NCBI GenBank assembly: GCA_900553365.1
Contig: USDL01000006.1
Span: forward strand, 1-57,354
Length of the DNA stretch: 57,354 nucleotides
Source of the DNA: an uncultured Clostridium sp.
GTDB taxonomy: Bacteria; Bacillota; Clostridia; TANB77; CAG-508
Direction of reading: 5' to 3'
The notes beneath the pieces are model-generated. The model saw only the letters and a list, made by a program, of their open reading frames with translations. It did not search any database and was not told the origin of the DNA. The translations under genes were made by a program, and so were the position numbers. Of the stretch, positions 44,350 through 52,669 are shown piece after piece. How positions within the stretch are numbered: position 1 is the first letter of the stretch; every line of letters begins with the position of its first letter.

Positions 44350-45363
44350 TTATGAATTTGTTTCATAAACTCTTTCGCAATATTCTTCATATTGTTTATT
44401 TATTTCTTCATCAAAGATTGTTAGATTTTTTTCTTTTCTTAGTTCAATAAAGGCTTTATATGTTAAGTTTGGTTCCTCTGTTAGTAAGTCAGTTGATAAT
44501 GTTTCTATTATTGTACCTCTTAAGTCTTCCTTTGTTGCTGTTTTTAATCTATGAACTATGTGATAGCCATAAGTAGTTTTTATTGGTGTTTTGCTATATT
44601 CACCATCTTTTAATGCTACTAATTCATCAATATATGATTGTTGTAAATTTGAATTTTTTCCTTGGAAACCAAGTTTTTCATGTGTAATTTTGTCTTTGTA
44701 TTCCTCTACTACTTCATCAAATGTTTTTCCCTCATTTAGTTTTCCTATTATTTCATTTGCTAATGCTAAAGCTTGTTCATCTGTAACATCATTACTTATT
44801 TTTACTAAAATGTGTTCAGAATCATAAGTTTCAATGTTGTCTTTATTTTCCTCATAATATTTATCAACAGCTCCTGCTTCAAGTTTTTTCTCTAAATAAT
44901 CATATAAATATTTTTTAGATTTTACATTTCCTTCAACATATTTTATAAATTCATCATAATTTGCACATCCGCTATTTGCAAATATTGCATCTTCTGTTGC
45001 TCCACTTTGTTTGTAGTATTCAATATATGATTCTGCTTCTTCTTTAGCTTCTTCCTTTTCTTCATCAGTTAAGGTATACATATTATCTAAAATTTCTTGA
45101 TCGACTTGATTTATCAATAATTCTAGTCCTTGTGTTCTTTTTGCTTTTTGATATATTGTGTCTGTTTTAATTGCCTTTCCATCTACTGTTGCCATTGTGT
45201 CCTCTCCATATTTAAGTTTTGCTATTCCTGCATGTTTTGCAAATGAATTCATGCAAAGTACTACTAATGCTGTTATTCCTATGCCTATTACTAATCCTAT
45301 AACAGCAGCTATTATAGTCTCCTTTGTAATAATATTTGATTTTTTTGTTTGCTTTTCTTCCAT
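44350..45363 (-). CDS. PrsA-like peptidyl-prolyl cis-trans isomerase (parvulin type)
   Basis: This 337-aa protein has a short cytoplasmic N-terminus and one membrane helix (AAVIGLVIGIGITALVVLC). A SurA-N-like helical region follows, then a parvulin domain with SEHILVKISNDVTDEQALALA, GKTFDEVVEEY and YSKTPIKTTYGYHIVHRL. It probably folds exported proteins at the outer face of the membrane. The Cys at the end of the hydrophobic segment lacks a good lipobox, so a lipoprotein anchor is not supported. Confidence 0.88.
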   Translation of the reverse strand: MEEKQTKKSNIITKETIIAAVIGLVIGIGITALVVLCMNSFAKHAGIAKLKYGEDTMATVDGKAIKTDTIYQKAKRTQGLELLINQVDQEILDNMYTLTDEEKEEAKEEAESYIEYYKQSGATEDAIFANSGCANYDEFIKYVEGNVKSKKYLYDYLEKKLEAGAVDKYYEENKDNIETYDSEHILVKISNDVTDEQALALANEIIGKLNEGKTFDEVVEEYKDKITHEKLGFQGKNSNLQQSYIDELVALKDGEYSKTPIKTTYGYHIVHRLKTATKEDLRGTIIETLSTDLLTEEPNLTYKAFIELRKEKNLTIFDEEINKQYEEYCERVYETNS

Positions 45364-45432
45364 AATTAAAATCCTTTCTAAATTTATTTTTGTGTATTAT
45401 ATGAAAAATATATTAAATTTATATTAAATTTT

Positions 45433-45936
45433 TTAAATTTTGTATTCAATAAATTGATGTGTTTTTAAACTGTTTTTCACATCTAATATTCTTTGATTTG
45501 ATGAACCTCTAAATTTAAGTGTTGGATCTTTTTTATCTAACTTAAATTCGCCATCAACTAATACGTCTATATCATTTAAGCATTTATTTGTATCTTCATC
45601 GTTTCTTGCTAATAGTTCATCTAATGTGTATCCAGAATAACACCAAACGTTGAAATTTGGTCTAATTGCTTTTACGTCTTCAATAAAATTACGAACTTCG
45701 TTTATGTTTTCTTTGCATAGTGGTTCTCCTCCACTAATTGTTATTCCTTTTAAAATTGAGTTTTCTTTTATTCTATCTAATATTTCTTTTTTGTTAAATT
45801 CTTCACCGTAGTTGAAGTCTTGAGCTTCTTTGTTGTGGCATCCTGGGCAATGATGTGGGCAACCGCTTACAAAAAGTACTGCTCTCCATCCTTCGCCATT
45901 TGAAATGCTTTCATCATAAAAACCAGCGATTTTCAT
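45433..45936 (-). CDS. nrdG: Anaerobic ribonucleoside-triphosphate reductase activating protein
   Basis: This radical-SAM activase of 167 aa creates the glycyl radical of NrdD. The iron-sulfur motif is CPHHCPGC (CxxxCxxC) at about residues 26-33, followed by GITISGGEPL (SAM binding) and FNVWCYSGYTLDEL. It lies 92 bp downstream of nrdD. Confidence 0.96.
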   Translation of the reverse strand: MKIAGFYDESISNGEGWRAVLFVSGCPHHCPGCHNKEAQDFNYGEEFNKKEILDRIKENSILKGITISGGEPLCKENINEVRNFIEDVKAIRPNFNVWCYSGYTLDELLARNDEDTNKCLNDIDVLVDGEFKLDKKDPTLKFRGSSNQRILDVKNSLKTHQFIEYKI

Positions 45937-45974
45937 AAATTTTTAGTCCTTTCTCTATGGTTATTATTGGTTTT

Positions 45975-46001
45975 GGAACGGCTTTGTTTTTAAGCCGTTC
46001 C
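45975..46001. repeat. Inverted repeat between nrdD and nrdG
   Basis: Arms GGAACGGCTT and AAGCCGTTCC surround a 7-nt loop. The minus-strand side lacks a T-run, so it is probably an intercistronic mRNA hairpin that alters the nrdD/nrdG ratio and not a full terminator. Confidence 0.5.
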
Positions 46002-46027
46002 TTATTTTTTAAATTCATTTGTAGCTA

Positions 46028-48304
46028 TTATTTGATTCCATGAGTTACTCTATCATGTAGCTCAGCTAATTTTCCTTTGTTCCAACGAGATGTTGTTCCA
46101 ACTAAGTATCCTGTTATTCTTTGTATTGTATCTATATTTTCGCTGTGGCACATTGGGCATATTTTTAAGTTTGCATCTGCATTTTCGAAGCCACAATCTA
46201 AACATCTTGACCTAGTGTGATTTATTGAACCATATCCCATATCATATTTATCCATTAAGTCTACAACTGCTTCTACTGTGTCTGGGTTGTGTGTTGCATC
46301 TCCATCTAGCTCTATGTAGAAGATATGTCCACCAAGTGTAAGCTTATGGTATGGTGCTTCAATTTTAGCTTTTTGTTCTGCTGTACATTTGTACCATACT
46401 GGAACATGGTTGCTGTTTGTGTAGTAGTCTCTATCTGTTACGCCGATTATTGTTCCAAATTCTTTTCTATCCATTTTTGTGAATCTTCCAGATAGTCCTT
46501 CTGCTGGTGTTGCAAGTAATGAGTAGTTTAAATCGTATCTATCTGAATATCTATCGCATGCTTCTTTCATTTGTGTTATTATTTCTATTCCTAGTTTTTG
46601 TGATTTATCAGATTCTGCATGATGTTTACCTGTTAATGCTATTAGACATTCTGCTAATCCTATAAATCCTATTCCTAGTGTTCCATGTTTTAATACTTCT
46701 TCAACACTATCTTCTGGATGTAATTTTTCGCTATCTTGCCATAATCCAGACATTAATAATGGGAATTGTTTTGCTACTGCTGTACATTGGAACTTATATC
46801 TATCATATAATTGTCTTGCTGCAATATCTGTGTATGTTTCAAGTTTATTTAGGAATATTTTTTTAACCTCTTTGTTATATTTTTCTGTCATGTATTTTTC
46901 ACTATCTTTGCCTAGTTCAAAATTCATTCTAAGGTTTGTTTGTGCTTCTTTTGCTGATTCTATTGCTATTTTTACTAAGTTTACTGTTGTAAAAGATAGG
47001 TTTCCTCTTCCTATTGATGTATCTTCTCCATGTCTATTTGTAAAAACTCTTGTTCTGCATCCCATTGTAGCAACTTCGTAGTAATATCTGTTTGGATCAT
47101 CTGCTTTCCACTTTTCGTGTTGATTAAATGTTGCATCAAGGTTTAAGAAGTTAGGAAAAAATCTTTTAGCTGTTACTCTACAAGCTAATTTATATAAGTC
47201 ATAGTTTCTATCTTCTGGTAAGTAGTTAATTCCTCTTTTCTTTTTCCAAATTTGAATTGGGAATATTGGTGTTTCACCATTTCCAACTCCTTCTTCTGTT
47301 GATAAAAGCATCTCTCTTATAATACATCTTCCTTCAGGTGAATCATCTGTACCATAGTTTATTGAGCTAAATACAACTTGGTTTCCTCCTCTTGAATGTA
47401 TTGTGTTCATGTTATGTATAAATGCTTCCATTGATTGGTGAACTCTATCTACTGTATTATTTATTGCTAATTGCTTGTACTTTTCTTCGCCTTTTAAATC
47501 TTTTGTTTCAGCTTTTAAATAATCTTTTATTTCAGCATCATATAGTTTTGATAAGTCTTGATCAATTACTTTTTCTAGTTTTTTAACTTCTTCCTTATAT
47601 GTTAATCTAACATAAGGTGCTAAGTAATAATCAAATGCTGGAATAGCTTGTCCTCCATGCATTTCGTTTTGTACAGTTTCTAGTGATATGCATCCAATTA
47701 TACTTGCTGTTTCAATTCTTTTTGCTGGTCTTGAACTTCCATGTCCTGCTCTAAATCCGTTTTTTAATATTTTATCTAGTGGATGTTGAATACATGTTAA
47801 GCTTTTTGTTGGATAGTAGTCTTTATCATGAATATGAATATATCCATCTTTTACTGCTTTTCTAGCTTCACTTGATAATAGAAAATCATCAACAAATGGC
47901 TTTGTTGTTTCACTTGCGAATTTCATCATCATTCCTGCTGGAGTATCTGCATTCATGTTTGCATTTTCACGAGTTACATCATTTGACTTTGTTTCTATAA
48001 TTTCTAGGAACATGTCTTTTGATTTTGCTTTTCTAGCTACATCTCTATTATATCTATATGTAATATAAACCTGTGCTACTTCTTTTCTTGATGAACCCAT
48101 TAATTTCTTTTCAACTAAGTCTTGAATTTCATAAACTGATACTTGTATCTTGTCCTTTATTTGGTTACGTACACTATCTGCTATTTTTGTAGCTAAATCA
48201 ATGTCAACTCCTCCTGGTGTATTTGACATTGCTAAAGTAATTGCTTTGATAATTCTTTCTTCATCAAATTCTGTTATTCTTCCATCTCTTTTAATAATTT
48301 GCAT
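46028..48304 (-). CDS. nrdD: Anaerobic ribonucleoside-triphosphate reductase
   Basis: This is a 758-aa class III RNR. It has an N-terminal ATP-cone (QIIKRDGRITEFDEERIIKAI). The catalytic core carries MHGGQAIPAFDYYLAP and GNLSFTTVNL. The C-terminal zinc site is CLDCGFENADANLKICPMCHS, and the glycyl radical loop is RITGYLVGTTSRWNKGKLAEL. It needs NrdG and works only without oxygen. No aerobic RNR is in the window. The 200-nt leader is structured. Confidence 0.97.
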   Translation of the reverse strand: MQIIKRDGRITEFDEERIIKAITLAMSNTPGGVDIDLATKIADSVRNQIKDKIQVSVYEIQDLVEKKLMGSSRKEVAQVYITYRYNRDVARKAKSKDMFLEIIETKSNDVTRENANMNADTPAGMMMKFASETTKPFVDDFLLSSEARKAVKDGYIHIHDKDYYPTKSLTCIQHPLDKILKNGFRAGHGSSRPAKRIETASIIGCISLETVQNEMHGGQAIPAFDYYLAPYVRLTYKEEVKKLEKVIDQDLSKLYDAEIKDYLKAETKDLKGEEKYKQLAINNTVDRVHQSMEAFIHNMNTIHSRGGNQVVFSSINYGTDDSPEGRCIIREMLLSTEEGVGNGETPIFPIQIWKKKRGINYLPEDRNYDLYKLACRVTAKRFFPNFLNLDATFNQHEKWKADDPNRYYYEVATMGCRTRVFTNRHGEDTSIGRGNLSFTTVNLVKIAIESAKEAQTNLRMNFELGKDSEKYMTEKYNKEVKKIFLNKLETYTDIAARQLYDRYKFQCTAVAKQFPLLMSGLWQDSEKLHPEDSVEEVLKHGTLGIGFIGLAECLIALTGKHHAESDKSQKLGIEIITQMKEACDRYSDRYDLNYSLLATPAEGLSGRFTKMDRKEFGTIIGVTDRDYYTNSNHVPVWYKCTAEQKAKIEAPYHKLTLGGHIFYIELDGDATHNPDTVEAVVDLMDKYDMGYGSINHTRSRCLDCGFENADANLKICPMCHSENIDTIQRITGYLVGTTSRWNKGKLAELHDRVTHGIK

Positions 48305-48389
48305 AATACATCTCTCCCCTTTATTTTTAAATTAAATTTTACTTCTTTTGTTACATTTTCTTATTGAAACCTTTGTACCTAAAATACCG

Positions 48390-48455
48390 ACCTATTATTT
48401 GTTTTGGGAATTTGTAGAAACGCCACATAACTACAACCAAGAGACTTTGATAGGT
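48390..48455 (-). promoter_or_regulatory. Structured 5' leader of nrdD
   Basis: The nested helices are ACCTAT/ATAGGT (48390-48395 with 48450-48455) and TTGTAG/CTACAA (48412-48417 with 48431-48436) in the roughly 200-nt untranslated leader between the nrdD promoter and start. This looks like a cis-regulatory RNA, but it does not match a riboswitch class I know. Confidence 0.4.
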
Positions 48456-48503
48456 TTTGAATTAAAAATCTTTAGTGTTATTTTTTTGCTTATCTTAAAA
48501 TGT

Positions 48504-48552
48504 ATTCCTATTTTATATGATTAATAAACTAATGTCAATATAAAATAGGAAT
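48504..48552 (-). promoter_or_regulatory. nrdD promoter embedded in a 15 bp inverted repeat
   Basis: On the minus strand TTGACA (48538-48533) and TAAAAT (48515-48510) are spaced by 17 bp. A perfect inverted repeat (ATTCCTATTTTATAT, 48504-48518, and its complement, 48538-48552) flanks this promoter, with the -10 inside one arm. The arrangement suggests an operator; it does not match the NrdR box consensus. Confidence 0.6.
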
Positions 48553-48601
48553 TTGTAATATTACATTTTTGTTACAATATTATGACACCTTCATAATATT
48601 T

Positions 48602-49003
48602 TTACCTTCTTCTGTACCTGTTGCATCCACACCCGCAATTACTGTTATTTGAGCTATTATTTGAATTATTTCCAAGTAAATCTTCTACAGTATCGCATAC
48701 ACTTTCATTATCATTATTGTTGTTATTGTTTGATAATAGGTCTTCTAGTAAATCGCATATATTATGTTCATTTTCTTCATTTCTGCATAATAAATGTACA
48801 ATAAGTGCTGTTACAAATGAAAGTATTGTGTACGCTAGTGTTGCAATTAAGAAGTTTTCTCCAAATACTGCGAAAGTTAATATTAAAAACACAGCAAATA
48901 TAAGACTTGCAACAATAATTGGATTTTTAAGTAATTTTTCCAAAACGATTGAGAAGATTATAACTGCTACTGGGAATGCAAAGAAAAATAATAAAGTATT
49001 CAT
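48602..49003 (-). CDS. DUF2651-like membrane protein with Asn-rich, Cys-containing tail
   Basis: The 133-aa protein has three predicted membrane helices in its first ~75 residues (FFAFPVAVIIFSIVLEKLL, PIIVASLIFAVFLILTFAVF, ATLAYTILSFVTALIVHLL). These resemble the short DUF2651 family. The tail is a low-complexity region of Asn and Ser with two LxDLL-like units and ends NCGCGCNRYRRR. Function is unknown. Its ribosome binding site and start are enclosed in a perfect hairpin. Confidence 0.6.
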   Translation of the reverse strand: MNTLLFFFAFPVAVIIFSIVLEKLLKNPIIVASLIFAVFLILTFAVFGENFLIATLAYTILSFVTALIVHLLCRNEENEHNICDLLEDLLSNNNNNNDNESVCDTVEDLLGNNSNNSSNNSNCGCGCNRYRRR

Positions 49004-49034
49004 ACTATACCTCCACTATATAGTATGAATACTT
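48994..49034 (-). promoter_or_regulatory. Hairpin enclosing ribosome binding site and start codon
   Basis: Perfect 16 bp arms at 48994-49009 and 49019-49034 are separated by 9 nt. On the minus strand the loop carries GGAGG and the 3' arm contains the ATG at 49003 of the DUF2651-like gene. Translation initiation should be strongly affected by opening of this stem. Confidence 0.75.
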
Positions 49035-49066
49035 ATATTTTTTTGACACTTATTTAATTATGTTTT

Positions 49067-50341
49067 TTAATTGTACCAGTCAAATTCCCAGTCGTTAAAG
49101 CGTACTGTATCTCCATCTTGTGCTCCAGCTTTTCTTAAAGCTTCTTCAATGCCTAGATTTCTAAGCATTTTTTGAAAATAGTACATTGATTCATTATCTG
49201 CTAAGTTGACTCTGGCCATTAATCTATCAACATCTGGACCTGATACAATAAACTCGCCATTTTCCTTTTTAACTTCAAATCCCTGTTTTTCCTCTTTTAA
49301 TGTATATACAACTCTGTCGTCTGCTTCTATTATATCCTCTCTAGGAAGATTTTTTAGCTCTTCTGCTACAACTTTAAACAATTCTTTTAGTCCTTCGCCT
49401 GTTGCTGCTGATACCTTGTATATTTCTATATTTTGTTTTTGAGCCATTTCCTTTAGCTCGTCATATAAAGTTTTGTCTTGCATAATATCTGCCTTATTTG
49501 CAACAATTATTTGTTTTCTTGTTGATAGCTTTTCACTATATTTTTTTAATTCTTTATTTATTGTTTGAAAGTCCTCAACTGGATTTCTTCCTTCTGTTCC
49601 AGAAACATCAATTACGTGTAATAATAGTCTTGTTCTTTCAATGTGACGTAAAAATTGTAGTCCTAATCCTACGCCTTGGCTTGCACCTTCTATTATTCCT
49701 GGAATATCAGCTATTACAAAGCTATCTCCATACTCTGTTTTTACAACTCCAAGGTTTGGTTCTAGGGTTGTAAAATGGTAATCTGCAATTTTAGGTTTTG
49801 CTGATGTAACCATTGATAAAATTGTTGACTTTCCAACATTTGGAAAACCTATTAAACCTACGTCAGCCAATAGCTTTAACTCAAGTATTAAGTCCTTTTC
49901 TATCCCCTTTTCTCCGCCTTGAGCAAAGTGTGGTGCTTGCCTTGTGGCAGTTGCAAAGTGAGAATTTCCTTTTCCTCCTCTTCCACCTGGCATTACTAAT
50001 TCTTTTTGCCCTGGTGTTGAAAGGTCAGCTATTACTTTACCTGTTTCGCTGTCTTTTATAACTGTTCCTAAAGGAACTTTTATATATAAGTCCTCACCTT
50101 TTTTTCCATAGCAATTACTACCACTGCCGTTTTCACCATTTTGTGCTTTGTATTTTTTGTTATATCTAAAATTTATTAATGTGTTTGAATCTGGATCTAC
50201 AATGAAATATACGTCTCCGCCTTTTCCACCGTCTCCACCATCTGGTCCACCTGCTGCTACATATTTTTCACGTCTGAATGTTATTGCACCATTTCCACCA
50301 TCACCAGATTTAACATGTATTTTTGTGTAATCTACTAGCAT
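49067..50341 (-). CDS. obgE: GTPase Obg/CgtA
   Basis: This ribosome-assembly and stress GTPase has 424 aa. It has a glycine-rich Obg domain (KSGDGGNGAITFRREKYVAAGGPDGGDGGKGGDV), then GFPNVGKSTILS (G1), DIPGIIEGAS and ANKAD. The C-terminal OCT domain ends RFNDWEFDWYN. The transcript continues from trpS 11 bp upstream. Confidence 0.97.
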   Translation of the reverse strand: MLVDYTKIHVKSGDGGNGAITFRREKYVAAGGPDGGDGGKGGDVYFIVDPDSNTLINFRYNKKYKAQNGENGSGSNCYGKKGEDLYIKVPLGTVIKDSETGKVIADLSTPGQKELVMPGGRGGKGNSHFATATRQAPHFAQGGEKGIEKDLILELKLLADVGLIGFPNVGKSTILSMVTSAKPKIADYHFTTLEPNLGVVKTEYGDSFVIADIPGIIEGASQGVGLGLQFLRHIERTRLLLHVIDVSGTEGRNPVEDFQTINKELKKYSEKLSTRKQIIVANKADIMQDKTLYDELKEMAQKQNIEIYKVSAATGEGLKELFKVVAEELKNLPREDIIEADDRVVYTLKEEKQGFEVKKENGEFIVSGPDVDRLMARVNLADNESMYYFQKMLRNLGIEEALRKAGAQDGDTVRFNDWEFDWYN

Positions 50342-50352
50342 TTTTTCCTCCC

Positions 50353-51363
50353 TTATTCAAAATAGTCTAATTTCATTGCTTTTTTAACTTTTTTCATTGT
50401 ATTTTTTGCTTTTTCTCTAGCTTTCGCTGTGCCTTCTACCAATATTTTGTCTACTTCTTCTGGATGTTCTTCATAATATTTTCTTTTTTCTCTTATTGGT
50501 CTTAGAGTTTCAATTATGTTTTTTGCAAGTTGTTTTTTGCAAGCTACACAGCCACGTTTGCCTGCTCTACATTCCTCGCAAATTGTTTTTACATCTTCTT
50601 TGCTTGTAAATAAATTATGATAATATGCAACCATACATACATCAGGGTTTCCTAAATCGTCTTTTTTTATTCTTTTTGGATCTGTTACAGCACTCATAAC
50701 TTTTTTAGTTATTTCATCTTCTGAATCTGATAAGTATATTGCATTTCCTAGAGATTTGCCCATTTTATCGTTTCCATCTAAGCCTTTTATTCTTTTGGCG
50801 TTTGATAAAACAGCTTCTGGTTCTGTTAAAACTTCACCATATATACTATTGAATTTTCTTACTATTTCTCTGCATTGTTCAATTAAAGGTAGTTGATCTT
50901 CTCCAACTGGAATCAATTTTCCTTCAAACGCTGTAATATCAGCTGCTTGACTAACTGGATAACCTAGGAATCCATAAGTTACACTTTCTCCAAATACTTC
51001 TTTTTTCTGTGCAATTTCAGTCTTTACTGTTGGATTTCTTTGTAGTCTTGCTATTGTTACCAAATTTGAGTAAAACACAGTAAGTTCTGCCACTTCTGGT
51101 ATCATAGATTGTATATATATTGTTGTTTTTTTAGGATCTATTCCGCAAGATAAATAGTCTATTGCAACTTCTCTTACATTTTTTCTAACTTTTTCTGGAT
51201 TATTGAAATTATCTGTTAAAGCTTGCACATCTGCTATTAATATATATGGTTCATACTCTTCGTGGTTTTGCATTTCAACTCTTGTTTTTAAAGAGCCAAA
51301 GTAATGCCCAATATGTAATCTTCCTGTAGGTCTATCACCTGTTAAAACTATTTTTTTATCCAT
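50353..51363 (-). CDS. trpS: Tryptophanyl-tRNA synthetase
   Basis: This class I synthetase of 336 aa has GDRPTGRLHIGHYFGSL (HIGH region), DVQALTDN, GYPVSQAADI and the GNDKMGKSLGNAIYL loop (KMSKS). A C-terminal insert CEECRAGKRGCVACKK carries four cysteines of the type found in clostridial TrpRS. A T-box leader is not visible between rpmA and this gene. Confidence 0.95.
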   Translation of the reverse strand: MDKKIVLTGDRPTGRLHIGHYFGSLKTRVEMQNHEEYEPYILIADVQALTDNFNNPEKVRKNVREVAIDYLSCGIDPKKTTIYIQSMIPEVAELTVFYSNLVTIARLQRNPTVKTEIAQKKEVFGESVTYGFLGYPVSQAADITAFEGKLIPVGEDQLPLIEQCREIVRKFNSIYGEVLTEPEAVLSNAKRIKGLDGNDKMGKSLGNAIYLSDSEDEITKKVMSAVTDPKRIKKDDLGNPDVCMVAYYHNLFTSKEDVKTICEECRAGKRGCVACKKQLAKNIIETLRPIREKRKYYEEHPEEVDKILVEGTAKAREKAKNTMKKVKKAMKLDYFE

Positions 51364-51423
51364 AAAAATTTCATCCTTCCTTTTTTATAATTGTTTTGAT
51401 TATACTTCATATTCTAAAAAAAT

Positions 51424-51471
51424 ACAAGGTCGCACTTCGGTTTGTTATATATTTACCGACTACGCCCTTGT
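51424..51471 (-). terminator. Terminator between rpmA and trpS
   Basis: An imperfect stem pairs ACAAGGGCG and GTCGGT with ACCGAAG and GACCTTGT on the minus strand and is followed by ATTTTTTTAG. It probably ends the ribosomal protein transcript. Confidence 0.6.
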
Positions 51472-51483
51472 TTATATTTGTTC

Positions 51484-51747
51484 TTATTTTGTTTCTACTG
51501 GGTAAACACTTACTTGTTTTTTGTCTTTACCTTTTCTTTCAAATTTTACAGTTCCATCTGCTGTAGCAAATAGTGTATCATCACTACCAATGTCTACATT
51601 GTTTCCTGGATATATTTTTGTTCCTCTTTGTCTTACTAATATATTTCCAGCTAAAACAAATTGTCCGTCAGCTCTTTTTATACCTAAACGTTTTGACTCA
51701 CTGTCACGTCCGTTTTTTACGCTACCTTGACCTTTTTTATGTGCCAT
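51484..51747 (-). CDS. rpmA: Large ribosomal subunit protein bL27
   Basis: This 87-aa protein begins MAHKKGQGSVKNGRDSESKRLG and continues with QRGTKIYPGNNVDIG and ATADGTVKFERKG. It lacks the N-terminal extension (ending before AHKKG) that many Firmicutes process with the Prp protease, and no prp gene lies between rplU and rpmA. The first residues are therefore mature as translated. Confidence 0.97.
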   Translation of the reverse strand: MAHKKGQGSVKNGRDSESKRLGIKRADGQFVLAGNILVRQRGTKIYPGNNVDIGSDDTLFATADGTVKFERKGKDKKQVSVYPVETK

Positions 51748-51795
51748 TTATATTCAACTCCCTTTTTCTAAAATTTTAACCCTATATGCTTACTT

Positions 51796-52197
51796 TTAAG
51801 CTTCTACTTTTTTTGTTGTTTTCTTTGTTGTTGTTTTCTTTTCTGCTACTTCAGCTTTTTCTGCTGTTTTTTCTGTTTTTGCAGCAGCTGTTTTTATAGC
51901 TGTAATTTCAACTTTAGTATAAGGTTGTCTATGTCCTTGTTTTGTTCTTTCATTCTTTTTAGCTTTCATTTTGAAAACTATTATTTTTTTAGCTTTTCCG
52001 TGTGATACTACTTTTCCTTCAACTTTCACACCTTTTACATAAGGATTTCCTACTTGTACATCTTTTTCATCAGATACTAATATTACTTTATCAAAAGTTA
52101 CTTTTTTTCCAACTTCTGTATCTAATTTTTCAAAGAATACTACATCTCCTTCTACTACTTTGTATTGCTTTCCACAAGCTTCGATTATTGCATACAT
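51796..52197 (-). CDS. rplU: Large ribosomal subunit protein bL21 with extended tail
   Basis: bL21 of 133 aa starts at MYAIIEACGKQYKVVEGD (ATG 52197, AGAGGTG upstream). The open frame can be extended 24 codons upstream, but only through the leader. KKNERTKQGHRQPYTKVEI is the conserved core end; the last ~30 residues are a Lys/Ala/Thr/Glu-rich tail. It is paired with rpmA as usual in Bacillota. Confidence 0.96.
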   Translation of the reverse strand: MYAIIEACGKQYKVVEGDVVFFEKLDTEVGKKVTFDKVILVSDEKDVQVGNPYVKGVKVEGKVVSHGKAKKIIVFKMKAKKNERTKQGHRQPYTKVEITAIKTAAAKTEKTAEKAEVAEKKTTTKKTTKKVEA

Positions 52198-52230
52198 TAT
52201 CGAAAAGCACCTCTTCTTTCTTTTAATACT

Positions 52231-52285
52231 CGCTAAGTTTGTATTTAGGTAGCTTATATAAGCTTTCATTTACCTAACTTAAGCG
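52231..52285 (-). promoter_or_regulatory. bL21-type ribosomal protein leader
   Basis: Between promoter and start the RNA folds into a long hairpin: CGCTTAAGTT with AACTTAGCG, TTAGGT with ACCTAA and AGCTTA with TAAGCT. Position and form suggest a ribosomal-protein autoregulatory leader, as known for L21 in Firmicutes; identity needs a covariance search. Confidence 0.55.
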
Positions 52286-52299
52286 GCTTACGAATAAAT

Positions 52300-52328
52300 A
52301 TTTTACCATATATTTCTAGGTTTGTCAA
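52300..52328 (-). promoter_or_regulatory. Promoter of rplU-rpmA
   Basis: On the minus strand TTGACA (52328-52323) and TAAAAT (52305-52300) are spaced by 17 bp, about 100 nt upstream of the rplU start. Confidence 0.85.
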
Positions 52329-52366
52329 CCCAAAATAGCTATTTTTTTAGTTTTAAGTTTGATAAC

Positions 52367-52573
52367 TTAGATTGCTTTATATTTTTTTAGAAACTCTGGA
52401 ACTAATGGCCTATAATAGCACTTTTTTAAATATGAATATCTAACATCCTTATAATTTGTTTTTGAGTGTTTTCCTGTTACTATCTCATTTGCAATATTAA
52501 TATACTTATTTTGTTTGATATATTTTTGTTCTTTATCTGTTAATAAGTTATTATTCTTTTTTTGTTCGTTACT
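52367..52573 (-). pseudogene. Open frame without a start codon in the rplU/DUF3006 gap
   Basis: In the 52270-52669 gap a minus-strand frame of 69 codons has no ATG, GTG or TTG in a sensible place. It reads LLTDKEQKYIKQNKYINIA and later KKCYYRPLVPEFLKKYKAI before TAA. It looks coding (helical, Lys/Tyr-rich), but I do not recognise the family. It may be a gene relic or use an unusual start. Confidence 0.25.
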
Positions 52574-52634
52574 TCATATATTATAGCTTACAGTTATTTT
52601 TTATTCAATACAAATTTATCAAATATTAAAAAAA

Positions 52635-52656
52635 CTAGAGGGAAATTTTCCCTCTA
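52635..52656 (-). terminator. Terminator after the DUF3006 gene
   Basis: The stem CTAGAGGGAAA/TTTCCCTCTAG is followed by TTTTTTTAATA on the minus strand, just beyond the stop at 52670. Confidence 0.85.
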
Positions 52657-52669
52657 GCTTCCATTTAAG

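Noticed and set aside
48390..48455. Purine riboswitch before nrdD
   Set aside because: A GTTTCTAC string is present, but the expected P2/P3 loops and junction bases are not.
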